A DNA stretch of 64,000 nucleotides from Gaertneriomyces semiglobifer (Eukaryota; Chytridiomycota; Chytridiomycetes; Spizellomycetales; Spizellomycetaceae), in the NCBI GenBank assembly GCA_025558075.1, contig JAHLKF010000008.1:62001-126000 (forward strand), in the 5' to 3' direction. This document shows positions 47,300 to 60,194 of the stretch, one piece after another; position 1 is the first letter of the stretch, and each line of letters begins with the position of its first letter. The notes under the pieces were generated by a model. The model had not been told where the DNA came from. It did not search any database and saw only the letters and a list, made by a program, of their open reading frames with translations. The position numbers and the translations under genes are program-made.

Positions 47300-48643
47300 G
47301 ACGTGCTGCTTTCAGAAAAACTTGGACAGGTACAGAATTGAGGAATGCGGCTCCAGACGAGGTAGGCCAAGCTGGTTGCTGGTACCGGTTCGAGGCATGA
47401 TCTGAGAGGCGCCTTTTATATTTCTGGGCTGGCGCATTGCGCAGAAAGCGCAGACCAGTGCCAGCAATCGCCCGATAGCTGTGCACCCGGCCTCGTGGAG
47501 TCGCGCAATCATAGTGTTCGTACATGGTGCTCATCAGGCGGCGCTCGCTCGAGGCCTGGCGAAAGGCCTCCATGAACCTTTTGGCCTCGTCGGAGGCATG
47601 CTGGCGTTAACCCCTTGCCTTTGAAATCTGGGCAGTCGCAAGTTCGCAACAAGGGAAGGCCGTCCCACGCTTGAGCAATTATCTAATAGCAATCACGCTG
47701 ATTTCCCTCCATAAGATTCTTATCACAACTTTTTCATGTAAGATCTTTCATTCCCCGAGATCCGATTCCCTGCAAGTAGAGGAAGGGTTGGTTCATCATC
47801 ATCATCCGTATGTCTTTTGTATCATACTCTTTAATGATCATACCATGCGCTTCGTCCATCGGCGGGCCTCATCATGGACGCATGGGTCACTCGTGCGGTT
47901 GTGTGCACCTCGCAGGCAAATCCATCAATTTTGATCCCCAGACCGGATTCCCTCATCAGGATCCCTCATCAGGATCCGAGTTCATGTCAGACGTGCTCTG
48001 CGATGGCGAGCGTCATCTTTGTCGGGTGGAAAGCCTGTTGGCAGCCAAAAAGTCACACTTCTGATGCCCAATTACGAAACATCTTCCACGAACACGGTCA
48101 ACTCTTGATTGACACGGCGGCCGAACGACGACCATGGCGGGAAGGACGTACGGCGACGCCGGGCGAGAGATGGCAGCAAGGACGGGCCATGAATTGCCCA
48201 GGCTGCACCATCAACAAGGGTCACACGCATATCACTGATGAGATGTAGCAATCTCATCATGCAAAGGGCATAAAGTCCAACGCTGCACAGAGATTCAAGA
48301 GGAGGAAACCTAATGAAAACATTGCCATGATGGAAAACAAGCACAGATGGTCTATGACAACTTGCATAATTGAACATTCGGGTTGTATTAAATAGTATTC
48401 CAAAAATGGTGCACCAAGGGATGCAAATAATTTGGGCGGGTGCGGGGTATGTGGTATGAACGAGATGCTGCTGAGCTCAAGCGTTCGGTGCAGCCATGTT
48501 GTTCGCAGAATTGACCATCTGCAGCGGTGATTGTGGAGTGAGCGGCACTGTCGGGACGGCTTGATGGTTAGATTGCTTGCAAAGCACACTCAACGGTGGT
48601 GAAGCGCCTGTCGTACCCGAACAGTAGAACGCTTAGCATTGGG
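47300..48643. other. Intergenic, no supported gene
   Basis: Promoter of the carboxypeptidase (TATATTT-like motif near 47419) and 1 kb of unassigned DNA. A 13-base unit CCTCATCAGGATC is directly repeated at 47951-47976. Open frames are short and lack domains. Confidence 0.45.
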
Positions 48644-48957
48644 TTACCATTGAAAGTTCTCCGCAAAGTGTAGCTTACCATGCCATCGCACCAGGGCCTC
48701 ATCTAAACCCAATTCATTACGTCTGTATTCGTTGTAGTCAAACACAAAGCTTCTCAAAAACTCCAAGAATTCTGATCCGGCCACGACGCACACAACCGAC
48801 CACCCGTCAGCGTCGAGGTGCAACTTGCGGACGACAATGGAAGGCTCGCACAACGCCAACGCATTGCAAAAATCATCGTACGTCCAGTCATCCACTTCGG
48901 CAAACAGCACAACTTCGGAGCCAAATGGCACGTAGTCAAGTTCAGCGTCAGAACTGT
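48644..48957 (-). CDS. 3' exon of an unrecognised gene
   Basis: After a good acceptor (CCTGCAG, exon from 48957) an open frame of about 103 codons runs to a stop. The sequence is smooth and acidic: AELDYVPFGSEVVLFAEVDD, WTYDDFCNALALCEPSIVV, FLEFLRSFVFDYNEYRRNE. It looks like a real soluble alpha/beta domain, but I do not recognise it and could not place its upstream exons between 48.96 and 49.9 kb. Confidence 0.4.
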
Positions 48958-50164
48958 CTGCAGGAGCATTAAGTTCCGTCAGTACGTCGAAATGGCCGCA
49001 TCACACAAGACTTGAAAGTTTCGAGCAGACGAACGTACCCACGCTACGTGCACTTAAAGCTGGACTGCCAGGTGTCGACACATATGACGGCGCATGTTTG
49101 CGGTAATGGGCTAGGTGAGGAGGAAGCGCTGATCTCGGCTATTGATTGGGAGAGAATCATGTCAGTGGCCAGACCGGGTGGACAGTTTGCGTGGACAAAT
49201 GCTCACCGTTTGCTTTTTGGTCCTGCAAAATATGGAAGAACGAGGAACAAGAGTGGAGAAGGCGACGGTCAGCAATCCATGGCAATCATTCGCAATCGCA
49301 GCTCGGACGAAATACCCTGCGTGCTGAACACTTACCAGTTTGAGGTCGGTGACATACAGAGTGGAATGTCCTTGTTTCCAGATGCACTCGATCCTCCAGG
49401 AAGGTGTTGACATGTGGTCGGGCGAGCTGCGGACTGCATTGCGGTATTCGGTAATCCCACGGATCTTTGAGGTTGCAGATACTGTTCTATTGCACTTTTA
49501 ATACAATTACTAAAGAGTCTGAAGAGGTCTGACCAGCGGCTAGCCCGGAGCTTCAATATGCTCCTGCTTTATACTCGGATTCTGGTTGGTAATAATGGCC
49601 CCCTTCATTCTGTCCCCAGTAGATAGATACCCCCCCGTCATAGGTGCCATTCTCATCCACATAACATGCCACGGTGACGTGACCAGCGCTGCCTGCCCTG
49701 AACGGCCCAGGCATCCCACCTTTACTCATGTCCAGCAACCACCGTCACCAAAGAGGTGCAGCACAGTAATGATCAGCAATCTCACCGCAGTAAAAAGTGC
49801 GGATCAATGAGGACCCAAGACCTGCGCGGGAAGGTTTACGTTCACTCATGGCGACGCCTCCCCGCTTCGCAGAGGGATTCCATCATCTACGCCTTTCGGA
49901 AGGACGCCTAGTTATTATCATATCATAGAACAGACTGGGTGGCTCTTTTGGGTTTAATGTGTGTGTGTGTTGCATGCGATATTTACAGAAAGCCTAATGA
50001 CATCAACTCCGTTCATACTCAAAAAAGTCGCGTCCACGTCGCTGATGAACGCACACGCAAGCTCTACAGAATGCGGTGATCTGATGCGCGCGTTGTGTAA
50101 TGGGGCAGGGACGGGTAACGTACGGATGAGGGTTATTATAGTGGGTTCTGTCAGCGAGCCTCTT
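48958..50164. other. Unassigned region
   Basis: Overlapping frames on both strands (49012-49410 plus, 49162-49413 minus, 49553-49738 minus) lack ATG starts or domains. A (TG)n run is at 49957-49970. Upstream exons of the gene ending at 48644 may lie here. Confidence 0.4.
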
Positions 50165-53100
50165 TCAGAATTCAACCGCGATGGCCTTGTGAGACAGGCT
50201 CTCCAAACCCTGGGATGGGAGTTTTAAAAAGTCTATACCCGTGTGCGAACCATGTCTCCCTGTCTGCGGGGGTGCAGATCATAATCTGATCCTTTTCAGC
50301 TTCTCTTAAACATTCCTGCAAACTTTCCGCCGTCACGTTTGATATGAACACCGCTCACTTTGACGCTCGCAGTTTCGGTGCGCCCGGTCGATGCTGGGAG
50401 GCTCGTGTCAGTCAATACAATAACTTCATCACCCGTTATTAGCGTATCATGACCTCAATGGCTCTTACATTTAAGAATTCCCAGCGCAGCATCCACAGGA
50501 TCCGCTTCAAGAGATATGAGAATTGGATTCTCGACGTAACCGTTACGAACGAGTACTTGTTGCAACCTCGGGGTGAAGTCAACGTTGTTGACGCAAACAA
50601 TGTGGCCGAGCTTCTTGAAATCCAACGTGCTCAATACGTTGCTGACGCTGAATTCGTTGAACTGCACAGCTGTGGGCGATGTGGGTACGGTCTTACACCA
50701 ACGGGAAACCAACGTATTGCCAAAACGTACCTTTGACCTCGCATGGCTTGGAGATCGTTTCCCAGAGTGGCTTCATGTACTTCTCTACTAACTTGATAGT
50801 GTCCTTTCCCTCAAACTTGTCGATTAACATGAGGACACCTTTTGAGGAGCTCTCTGGTGGAAGCTCTGCCGCGTTTCCAGAGTTAGTTGGCAGTCGCACA
50901 CACATCGTCGCGGGCCTACAACGCACCTTTGTAAACCAAATTCATCAACCCTTCGCTCCAGTCAATTGCACTTTGCTTTGAATCAAACTGAAACGTCAAC
51001 TTTTTGAACTTGGAGCCACCCTTGTTGCCTTTGCGAGGCATGCAGACGTGGACAACCGCCTCTGAACCATGAGCGACAACCGATACCACACGGCGCAAGT
51101 CCACAGCAAAATCATTCTTTCGTGCTATAGAAGAACCGATTACTACTGCATACGGGTCGACGAAAGTCAGTGAAATTAGCGTACATTTCGTGTCTGAACA
51201 GTGCAACTCTGTCCCTTGAACTTTCACTCCCGTCTTGACTCCATTGTAGATCACATTTGCAACGAGCTGTACAGAACCACCAGTCAATTCACAACTGCAA
51301 TTGGGACACAAGCCAATGACACGCACCTTGGTCTCTTCGCCGATTACGGATGAAGGAGTAGGATCGCTCCTAGAGGCTAACGATGGCCTCGAACCAACCG
51401 CTTTGTCTTTATCCTTCGATTTGCCTCCGAACAAAGATGCCAAGGACGCGACGGATTTCCGATTCGCGCTTTGCTCCTTCATCTCAGCATTCTCAACAGT
51501 GACAGCGACAGCATCACCAGCATCGCCCGCCTTGGAATTGATAGTCTCGGCGCCATTCGCAGGTGGGAGAGCCACCGGTACAACGCCATTCACCGTTTGA
51601 AGGTCTCTGGCATTCAGAAATTTGGATCCCGGCACCTTGGCTGACACAACTTCTGGTCCTGCATCAGCTGTTATGGTGATTGGAACAGCCGGCGTAGGTA
51701 CAGCAGGTTCTACCGGCCGCTCAGCTACCTGTTTTTGCAGTTTGCGAAGACGGCGTTGCTCATCGCGCTCACGGTCCTTGCGCGCTTGTTCTTCAAGCTC
51801 GTTCAGTAATCCAGGGTCCTCAATAGCCGGTGCACCAGCGATTGCTTCGGCTTCAGGCTTTGAAACTTCTACACCCGTGCCAACTGAATCCACGCTTTCG
51901 ACAGCCGCCTCTCGTTCGCGCTGGTTCGCAATTTCCCGCTGTCGCGCCTGCTCAACGGCAGCAGCTTCCTGTTGTTGCTGTTGTTCAGCTGCTTTTAGAC
52001 GGGCGAGCTTAAGTTCCGCCTCACGGCGCAAACGCTCCTCGTCCTCTATACGCCTGGCTGCCTCCTGTGCGGCCGCGGCCGCTTCTCGCTTTCGCTGTTC
52101 CTCAATTGCCTGATGCCGCGCCAACTCTTGTTCAGCCTTTTCACGTTCAGCGAGCTCCCGCTTTCGCTGTTCCTCCGCCGTCTTCTGACGCACTAATTCC
52201 TGTTCCGCAGCAGCCTGCTGAGCCAGCTCACTCTGACGCTGTTCCTCAGCCGCCTTCTGACGCGATACTTCCTGTTTAGCAGCTGCCTGCTCAGCCAGTT
52301 CGCGCTGGCGCAGTTCCGACGCTTCCTTCTGGAGCGCTAGTTCTTGTGCAGCCAGTTCGCGCCGTCGCTGCTCCTCAGCGGCCTTTTGACGCGCCATCTC
52401 TTCTTTCGTGGCTTCCTGTTCAGCTAGCTCGCGCTTTCGCTGCTCTGCTGCAGATTGTTCGCGCGCTAATTCTTGCTTAGCAGCCTCCTGGTCGGCAAGC
52501 TCGCGCTGACGCAGCTCCTCAGCGGCCAATTTGTCTGCAATCGCCAGTTGGGCCGCGGCCTCGCGACGTCTGGATTCTTCCGCTGCTTGCTGACGTGCCA
52601 CTTCCACTGCTGCATCTTTCTCCCGCTGTTTCGAAGCAGCCTCCTGCCGTTCGCGCTCTTCAGCGGCCGCCTGCTCCTCCAATGCCGCCCGTGCAAGGCG
52701 CTCTTCTTCTTCGCGTTTTGCAAGTTCTTGCCGTGCCTTTTCTTGCTCCTCTTGTAGTCGCAGTTCTTTCCGCTTGCGCCGTTCCTCGTCGCGTTCACGG
52801 TCCCGTCGTTCCTCTTCCGTTAATGCGTCGAGGTTGTCACCCGTTTCTTCTTTTACAAGCTCCACGATCGGCCGCGCGCTATTTGATGCCTCTAACACCA
52901 ACTTGCTCTGGCGCTTCTCCAACTTTTTGGCGATCTTTTGCTCCTTCTTCTCCTGTACTTTCATCTGCTTTTCTTCCTTCTTCCGCAGCTGTTTCTCTTT
53001 TTTCTCCCTCTCGGCTTCAGCCTTCTCCCGCTCCTTGTGCTCCTTGGCCAAACGCTTCTGCTCCTTTCGCTCAGCCCTTTCCTCCGGCGTCTCGTCAGAG

Positions 53101-54944
53101 CCGAGCCCCTTTTTGAACAGCGACTTGACGGATTTAGCTGTCGAGAATTTCGATAACCGGCTTAGTCGACTCATATTCGACTTGACCGATGGAGCAAACG
53201 ACTTGACACTCCCAGTGGGCGATACGCTTCGATCACTAAATGCCATGCTCGCGCGAGGCTCTACATGCACATCATGACCAACCTCGTGCGAGCTCTGGAC
53301 AGTTGTAAGCCCTGGTTGACCACTAGCACCTTCGTCCGGCATAGGTACTGATGGTGATGAATTCACAAGTACTGACGCCTGGGCCGCCTGTGTCTGGGTT
53401 GATTCCAGCATAAGTCCCGCCGCATCTCGTCGGGATGCAGTCGAGTCCTTGCGCGACCTCAGCTGACTAATAGCATTCGCTGCGGTGACCGACGGACTTT
53501 TAGTGCCCACTGAGGGTTTCCTTGCCGGCTCTACATTCACGGCTCGTGATGCAGGTAAGCTTAATGGAGGCAACTCAACCTTTGCTGCCGGTATCTCCAC
53601 CAAGGCGGGGCCTGTAATCGCGACGTCTGCCGTCACCTCTACTACTTCTTTTGAGGGAATCACAGGTTGCGATTCTTCTCGACCCCAAGTGGCATACAGT
53701 CTTTCCTTTTCCTTCCTCAACCATTCGCGTTCGTCTTCAGAATCGGTTGCAACGCTTTCGACGCTACGGCTAAGCGTAGCGTCAACTGCGTGCTCGAGAA
53801 CGTCAGTGCTCCTCTCCTCAAGCGCTACACTCTTGTCCGCCGATACCACAATGTCTTCTACCGGTACTATCCTTGCGTCATGGGTATCCGAAAGAGGCAA
53901 CTCCGACTTTGACTCCAAGTTGCTTTCCAACATCACAGAAGATATCTGGGTCGATAGCTGAATATCTGTCGCGGTCGTTTCCGCTTGAGATGCAAGAGTT
54001 TCCTCCCCAATTGTATGCATCGTGTCGGTAACATGAAGCGGGACTTCGGCCACTGGTTCAAGCTTTGCGAGACCCTGTGTACCTCTACCACTTGGGACCG
54101 CAGCTACAGGCTCTTCTCTTTTCCTTTTGCGTTTAGGCGGAGCCTTCATGTATCGCAAAACAAACGTGTCGATCACCGCCTGTTCCCGGGCTTTCCAAAG
54201 CTCAGCCTCATTCTCAGCATTATCCACGACGATTTGCGGAAAGACGCCTCGAACATTCACCCACGTGCCAAACCGAACGGGTCGCTTAAATACTGGAGGC
54301 AAGGCTTTGTGCCGCGATGGGTTGTACACGGGACGATCGATAGGGGACGGAATGCTAGGAGTCGGTTTGAAGATGCGCGGAACCTGCTCGGCATATTGGG
54401 GACTAAGAATCTCAATGCTTTCGTCAGTCAAGATGACCGTCCGGCTATCTAGAGAGTCATCACTCGGTGGTGGGTCCGGCTAGAAAGGTAAACAAGGGAT
54501 CAATTTGTCGCCGGCTGCAAGATATGGTCTTCACGCGTGTGCACTCACACCACTCAGCTCCGGCATGGACTTGGTGACCTTACGCAGGTCTGCTTCATCA
54601 CGGCCGCCATGGCGGAAGCCACTTATTACCGGCTTTCCTGACATAGCTTTCCGCAGATGATGTACATAATCGAGCCCAATCCGCTGTCCAAACATATGCT
54701 GCTCTTCCAAAGCATCGTTATAGATTGCACGAGGGATCACATCTCTATCGTAATCGGTCGATCTAGGAGCGATCTAATCCATGATCTTTTAGCAATAGAA
54801 CAAGCATATCTTGCGGTAATAATCACTCACATCTGTACGTTCTTGGTAGAGGCCTAACCGGGGTGGCGGCCTCCCATTGAAGCGAAATGCGCCCAAGCGT
54901 TCGCGCTGGTTCAGAGAGTACCTATCGGCCACTTGGGCGGACAT
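50165..54944 (-). CDS. Large coiled-coil protein with C-terminal PH-like segments
   Basis: Starts at ATG 54944 (MSAQVADRYSLNQRERLGAF). The first introns (54.5-54.85 kb) remove stops, then one exon of about 3.5 kb follows. Basic and Ser-rich parts lead into some 300 residues of charged coiled coil (53.1-51.75 kb) built of Glu/Ala/Gln/Arg units such as AEEQRKRELAEQEA repeated every 22-24 residues. After it comes a folded C-terminus: a Cys-containing CPNCSCELTGGSV, strands VVSVVAHGSEAVVHV and KLTFQFDSKQSAIDWSEGL (PH-like). Then SKGVLMLIDKFEGKDTIKLV and KPLWETISKP recall the start of a lipid-kinase (DAGK) fold. A last part, DQIMICTPADRETW, is again PH-like. Downstream splices below 50.45 kb are uncertain. 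Probably a membrane- or cytoskeleton-linked scaffold; no catalytic motif is seen. Confidence 0.65.
51950..52560 (-). repeat. Coding tandem repeat, about 66-72 bp unit
   Basis: Within the coiled-coil exon, a GCTTTCGCTGTTCCTC-like string (plus strand) returns about every 66-72 bases, encoding variants of EEQRKRELAEQ. It is a degenerate in-frame repeat, typical of extended coiled coils. Confidence 0.6.
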
Positions 54945-57250
54945 TGCTAATGGATCTCGGAAGATAGATCAAACCAGAATGGCGAACAGGCCTTCAGCAA
55001 TTTGGAAACATTTCGCTCCATCTAGAATATCCCAAAATAGAATGAATCGGGGTATTTTACGCCAGGTGGCATCGCTCGGGGGGAAGCAAAGCTGGCATTG
55101 TCCAACAGGTCGAGAGCCTTTAAAGCATCGTTTTCGCGTCCAGTTCGAAAGGTCACCTCGACAAAGCGTATCATGTCGGCCATTAATACGCCCCCGACAG
55201 CTTCCCCAGAACACTTTCGGGAAATATCCTCAAGCACCGCGGCGTTTTAACACTGCATGAACCAGGAATGAAGACTTGCACACAGCGCACATCGGAATAA
55301 ACTCTGGCCTTCCACTCCAACCACAGCTCAACCCGGTTTCATGCCAATAACATACTCCTGACGCGCTTCCATGTGGATAAAGTTGGAACGAGGTGGCATT
55401 CAAAGGTCCTGCGTGATAGGCACATCCGCGGCGAGATGAAGAATACCTATTTGTAGCAACCCCGTCGCCCGGCCACATCTGGCAAAGCCCAGCTCTGCAG
55501 GCGCTTCATTCCAGTTGTATATCTATCACTCGACAGTAGTTCCGTCTCGCTTCTAGAACCCGACCTTAAGCAATAAAGATCCTTGCCTCTCCGCCGATTA
55601 TCGATAATCAAACCAGAGAAAAAAAAAACTTTAAAAGCTTGTGGTGAAATGCCACGTCCCGTTCTTACTTCGTTCCAAACCTACATGGGCTATCTAAACG
55701 AACGGGATGTGATCGCTTTAAACTCCTCGTTGACAACGTTGATGTTTGCTAGAGTAAGTGGACGTCCTCCGTAAACCGCTCCATCATTCCGTGATCCTTA
55801 TCATTCGTGGGTAGGCTTGACGCCATCGGCCGTAGGTCGCAAGCGGATGCAAAGCAACTATGGTGAACTAGTTCCACTCTGTATTGCAGCACCCTCCCTA
55901 GCGGGCTAATTACCGCTTGATATACCGCTGACCCCCACCAAGTGAGTACGCATTCCGATGATCTTCATATGCTCAGTACGGGTCACCCTCTGGATGATGT
56001 TTTTATCATATGCGTTATCTTTCATACGTCCAATGGACAACATGGTGAAGCATCAATGTGCTGACAGCGGGGTGTTCCCAGTAAAGCATGCGATCACGTC
56101 TTGAAGAGTACTGATATTGATTCTGATCCATCGTGCAGCTGATCACTCACCTCTCGTTGATGCCGTCCAAGTCCGAACTCCCCCCACGACTCGCGCACTA
56201 TTGTTACTGACAATGCCCTCTCTGTGGAGACAAAGGTAGTCGGTGCAGAAGCATCTTGACACGGATGCAGAGTTATCAGTGTGTCAAATACCGGCCGTGC
56301 ATTGTTTTGCGGGTTAGAGTCACCAGTGATGGAAGTTGGCCACTTGCGGTTTGGTTCCTAAGTAGAGTATGGATGGATAATTGGGCCAGTAACGATGATT
56401 GTCATAATCGGATAATGTAAACTCAATGTGTATGCACAGTTCTTTCTGTTAATCGACTTGCTCGATGATTTCAAGTGCGACGTTGCTTATGGCGCGTATA
56501 CTCTCCCACCAACAGTCATGCGGAGTTTCCACACTCGCCATGTAAACACACTCGTATATTGCAAAAGTCAGGGCCGAGACAGCTCCGACCTGGTCGCTTC
56601 GAATAGGTTTTTGCGAAAAACCATATGGGATACCAATACCATATAGGCGTGGAAGGTAGCTGGTAGGGTACCAGGAGAAGAAGCATGAAATCGAGTAACC
56701 TCGCCACAAGGTCGAACTCCCTTGGTTGAGATGGTTTAGATATCCTAGGGGAAGGCCATACTCATCTCTGCGTTGAATTGAAGTACGTAGTTTGATATTA
56801 TTGGCCTTGTCTTACGCGAATTGGAGCTACTTCGGTTCCATCCCCGCGCGCCCTTTGAGCGTCTGGGAATAGGCAGCTCAACTGGGAATCGAGAGGATGG
56901 TCCAATGTCCGAACGTCAGAGTTGCGTCAGCAACTGCCTCCACCGATTCGGATGAATATAAAGCGTGGCCAAGAATGGGATCTTCAAATCTACGGATGTT
57001 GCTTACAATAACTTATATTCCATCCCCGCCAAAAGTCCTGAATACGCTTACTCGAACTCCGCTCGAAGAATATCCCGATAGTCCATAAGTGCAATATAAA
57101 GTCTGGCAGCGTTGCCTTGCCTCTTCCTCTCCCCAGCTAAGCTCCAGACGTCCCTTGTATTTGCGGTTGCAGCATCTGCATTTAGCATTTTTCCTTTACA
57201 TTTTCAACTTTCGCCAGGCCAATCTTCTGGCCGTATATCTCTCTTGAACG
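54945..57250. other. Long intergenic stretch with weak coding traces
   Basis: Minus-strand frames at 55022-55478 (CAVCKSSFLVHAVLKRR, then MIRFVEVTFRTGRENDALKA) look partly coding but shift frame without a usable intron. A plus-strand start at 55649 (MPRPVLTSFQTYMGYLN) runs into a good donor at 55754, but no following exon is clear. From 55.8 to 57.2 kb I see nothing convincing. These may be remnants of a decayed gene or exons of a gene I could not assemble. Confidence 0.4.
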
Positions 57251-58508
57251 ATGGGTTGTTTACCATCAAAGAACGCTGACAGCGGCAAAGTCGTCCCGAC
57301 CGATGCCAAGACTGATACCCCTTCTAATGCGGTGCAATTGATGCCAGTTTCCACCGCTCCAATGACAACTGTGACTACATCAAAGCCTATGGAGGCCGAT
57401 CCGCGACCGCTGACTCCTAAAAAGGATAAAAAGGATGCAGTGTCGTCAGGTAGGCCTAAGGGTTGACTCTCTAACAGCCGTTTCAATGGAGCTAACGAGA
57501 GTCTGCTTTAAAGCACCAGTAAAATCACTGGACAAAATGCCAATGCCTCCTATTCAGTCAGAAAGCTCGGAGAAGAGCAGTACCAAGGAAAGTCACATGC
57601 CATCTAGTGTTTCTAAAGGTACAAATATGTCTGGCGCTTGCCTGTATCAGTTCGTTGTTAAGACTAGCATGCCCAGCGAAACCGGTTGCGTTTGAAATCC
57701 CGCTGGACGATACCCTCTTTGTTAAGCCGGCATCTGGGCGTCTCCCTAGCTTGGGTCTCACCAATGATGACATCAAAGCCAAGCTTGCTAATGCAGATGC
57801 CCGCTGGAAGGTGGGTCGCGATATTGACCGTGTATTACTTGGGGTGCGTCCCGTGTTCTATGTGCCCTGTGATGACACGGGCCGCAAGCATGGTTTAGAC
57901 GGGAAACTTCATCACGTTACTTACGTATGTGTCGTTCTTTTCTGTTTTTTTATGTACAGAATATTGAAGATCAAGAAAGCAGCCGTAGGGCATCTCGAAA
58001 GGCGCGTCGGGTCAAGCCTGAGCTCAGCTCCAATGCGCGCCCTCGGACTCGGCAGGGTCGCGAAGAAGATCCCGTCACACTCAAACAACGTCTACAAGAA
58101 AAGGAAGAGCAAGCGGAAAAGAACCGTCAACGCGAGCTCGCGAAATTGCAAGCGAAATTAGCCAAAATGGATCGCCAGGTCCGTCGCGTTCAAGAACGCA
58201 AGCGAATTCTTGAGACGGAATCTACAGAAGACGTAACAGAAGGGTGGGATGTTGAACATGGCCTTTCGACCGGGAGTTTGTTTGAAAAGAGTAGCTTGGA
58301 AGGGAAGGGTAATAGTCTCGATGATTTTTTTCGTGACTCCAGCAAAGTGAATGCTGTTAAGTCTGGTTCTGCGAAGAGCACGGATTCTGGACGTGGATCG
58401 TCCTCTGCCAGTCTTGAAAGCAGTCGTGGCAGCAGTGGAAAGTCTGGAACCAAAACTGTTACATTTGCCGCTGGTACGGCGGCTGTTGCTTTGGCCGTTG
58501 CCCGCTAA
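57251..58508 (+). CDS. Myristoylation-motif protein with stathmin-like region
   Basis: Four exons (57251-57449, 57514-57618, 57668-57810, 57960-58508) give 331 residues. The N-terminus MGCLPSKNADSGK fits N-myristoylation at Gly2 and palmitoylation at Cys3, so it is likely membrane-tethered. A Ser/Thr/Pro-rich linker follows. Then comes VAFEIPLDDTLFVKPASGRL, LTNDDIKAKLANADARWK and a charged helix (EKNRQRELAKLQAKLAKMDR). This order recalls stathmin-domain proteins, including the MGC-starting STMND1 of ciliated organisms. The C-terminus is Ser-rich with a final Ala/Val segment. Family assignment is tentative. Confidence 0.6.
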
Positions 58509-59381
58509 TTAGAATTTCAGGGACCTTAATTAGATAGGGAGTATACCCACCCGGACCTCATTTTACATATGGACAGAGATTAATGCTTGAAGCATTTGGA
58601 AGGAATAAAATAAACAGAATAGAAACAACATTCCCACTTGAACAATTCTTTCTTCTGTAAGCGAAGGAATCAATGCGCGGTGCGACTGAGCGGACGGAGT
58701 TTTGCTGATCTAAACTCCACTACGCGCTTCACAAGTGCACTTATTGATTTCATGTTGGGGGATACGCTCGATGGGAATGCAGGTGCCAATCACTTGTATC
58801 ATGTACGGAGCCATCTCCTCCGTCTGTGGCGGGATGGAATTTACGCACGACAGTGTCGGACCTTTGGCATTGCATTGAATTGAGATCGACTGCAAACCCT
58901 CATTCCATGCTCCAATTCAAAGCTGTGAGAACGAACCCATGTTGAGCGATGGAGTTGTGGAGGATGAGGAACTGGCGTGTCGCGTCGTCGACAAACCATT
59001 GTCTTCAAATTTAAATTTATTCGTCAACCTCATGACAATTGATTGCAGGAGATAACTAATGTACAGAAATCTCCATTTCCCCCATTATGACCGTGATTTC
59101 AGCGTTCCTAAGAATTGATGATCCGGATACTGCCAGAACTGTTCAACGAAATCAACCGACCAGGGCTTGACCCCTTTTTACAAGCAGGTTTCACGCTACA
59201 TACAATGTGTGCTATTATGGTGCTGAAGGCTTGTTGTGTGTAAAACCCAAATTCGAACTCCACTCACTCACAGTTCCTGCCTCGCGTGGTACGTGTTTTT
59301 TCCTTGACACGAAAGCCAACCGTTCAATCGACGCAGAGGAGCCACGGCCAACAAACAAACAAAGCAAACAACACTTCCGCC

Positions 59382-59440
59382 CCACACAACACACACACAC
59401 ACACAGACACACACAGACACACACAGACACACACACAACA
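59382..59440. repeat. (CA)n / (CACAGA)n microsatellite
   Basis: About 59 bases of CACACA with regularly spaced CAGACA interruptions. Confidence 0.9.
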
Positions 59441-60027
59441 AAATGGCCAATGTCGTGGATTGTGGCAAAGAAAAGACACAAGAGGCAAGGCGGCTTGACG
59501 GGGGATTCGAGTCACCACTGGGACGATTGGGGCCGACTGGAAAGGAGCAACCGGCCAGCGTCACACTTGTAAAGTCGTCGCATTGTCCTACTCTGGCCAT
59601 GGCGGATTGTTTTGCCGGACGCGGTAACTTTCCAATAACCCATGACTGTTGCAATTACCGCTCATGTTACACGGTTACATTTAAAGTGGTGTTCGTGTCA
59701 CCGTGAACCTCCTCCGCGGCGATGACCACACACACGCTGCTCGCGTGGCCGCGTTCAAACCCAAATTCGAAAAAGGAACTCAAACTGGCTCTCCTCCTGC
59801 GTTGATGCACACTGTATGTACATGGTATACCAATAATAGGGAGGCATTGATGACTGGTCAACCTCTCACAATTATCTTTTCCGTTCAGGGCGTGTAACGC
59901 GGGGGTTTCCCCGCTGTCCGCGTGAGCTGCGTCGATCTGGTGTCCAGCCGAGCACTAAATGGGCTGGTGTGCATCGAACACCAAAGGGAAAAGGAAGGAA
60001 GGATGAGGACGACTTTGGGGGATCGCC

Positions 60028-60035
60028 TATAAAAG
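60028..60035 (+). promoter_or_regulatory. TATA box of the MFS transporter gene
   Basis: GCCTATAAAAGCTGG, 160 bp upstream of the start codon, preceded by a G-rich stretch. Confidence 0.65.
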
Positions 60036-60194
60036 CTGGCCACCTTTTTCGTTCCCCACCATTGCTTGTCATCCATCCATATTCTCTTTCCCACGGCTGA
60101 TCGCTCAGGCAGGACAAACACTGCCTATCCTCTCTAATTTCTATCTCCTACCTCATTGAGCCTTCCTGTATTCACACTCCGCTCTTTGCCCATC

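Larger units (their letters stand above)
58509..60194. other. Intergenic promoter region of the MFS gene
   Basis: 1.7 kb with no supported gene. It contains a CA-rich microsatellite and ends with a TATA box, both listed. Low-complexity frames across the CA repeat are artefacts. Confidence 0.5.

Noticed and set aside
49553..49738. Minus-strand frame with VSIYWGQNEGG, which recalls chitinase starts
   Set aside because: A single short match; no ATG-led signal peptide and no catalytic motif nearby.
51622..53277. Plus-strand frames over the coiled-coil exon, including Leu- and Ser-rich ones
   Set aside because: Reverse complement of the Glu/Ala/Arg repeat; composition explains them.
59215..59654. 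Cys/Val-rich minus-strand frames over the CA repeat
   Set aside because: Translation of a microsatellite, not a protein.
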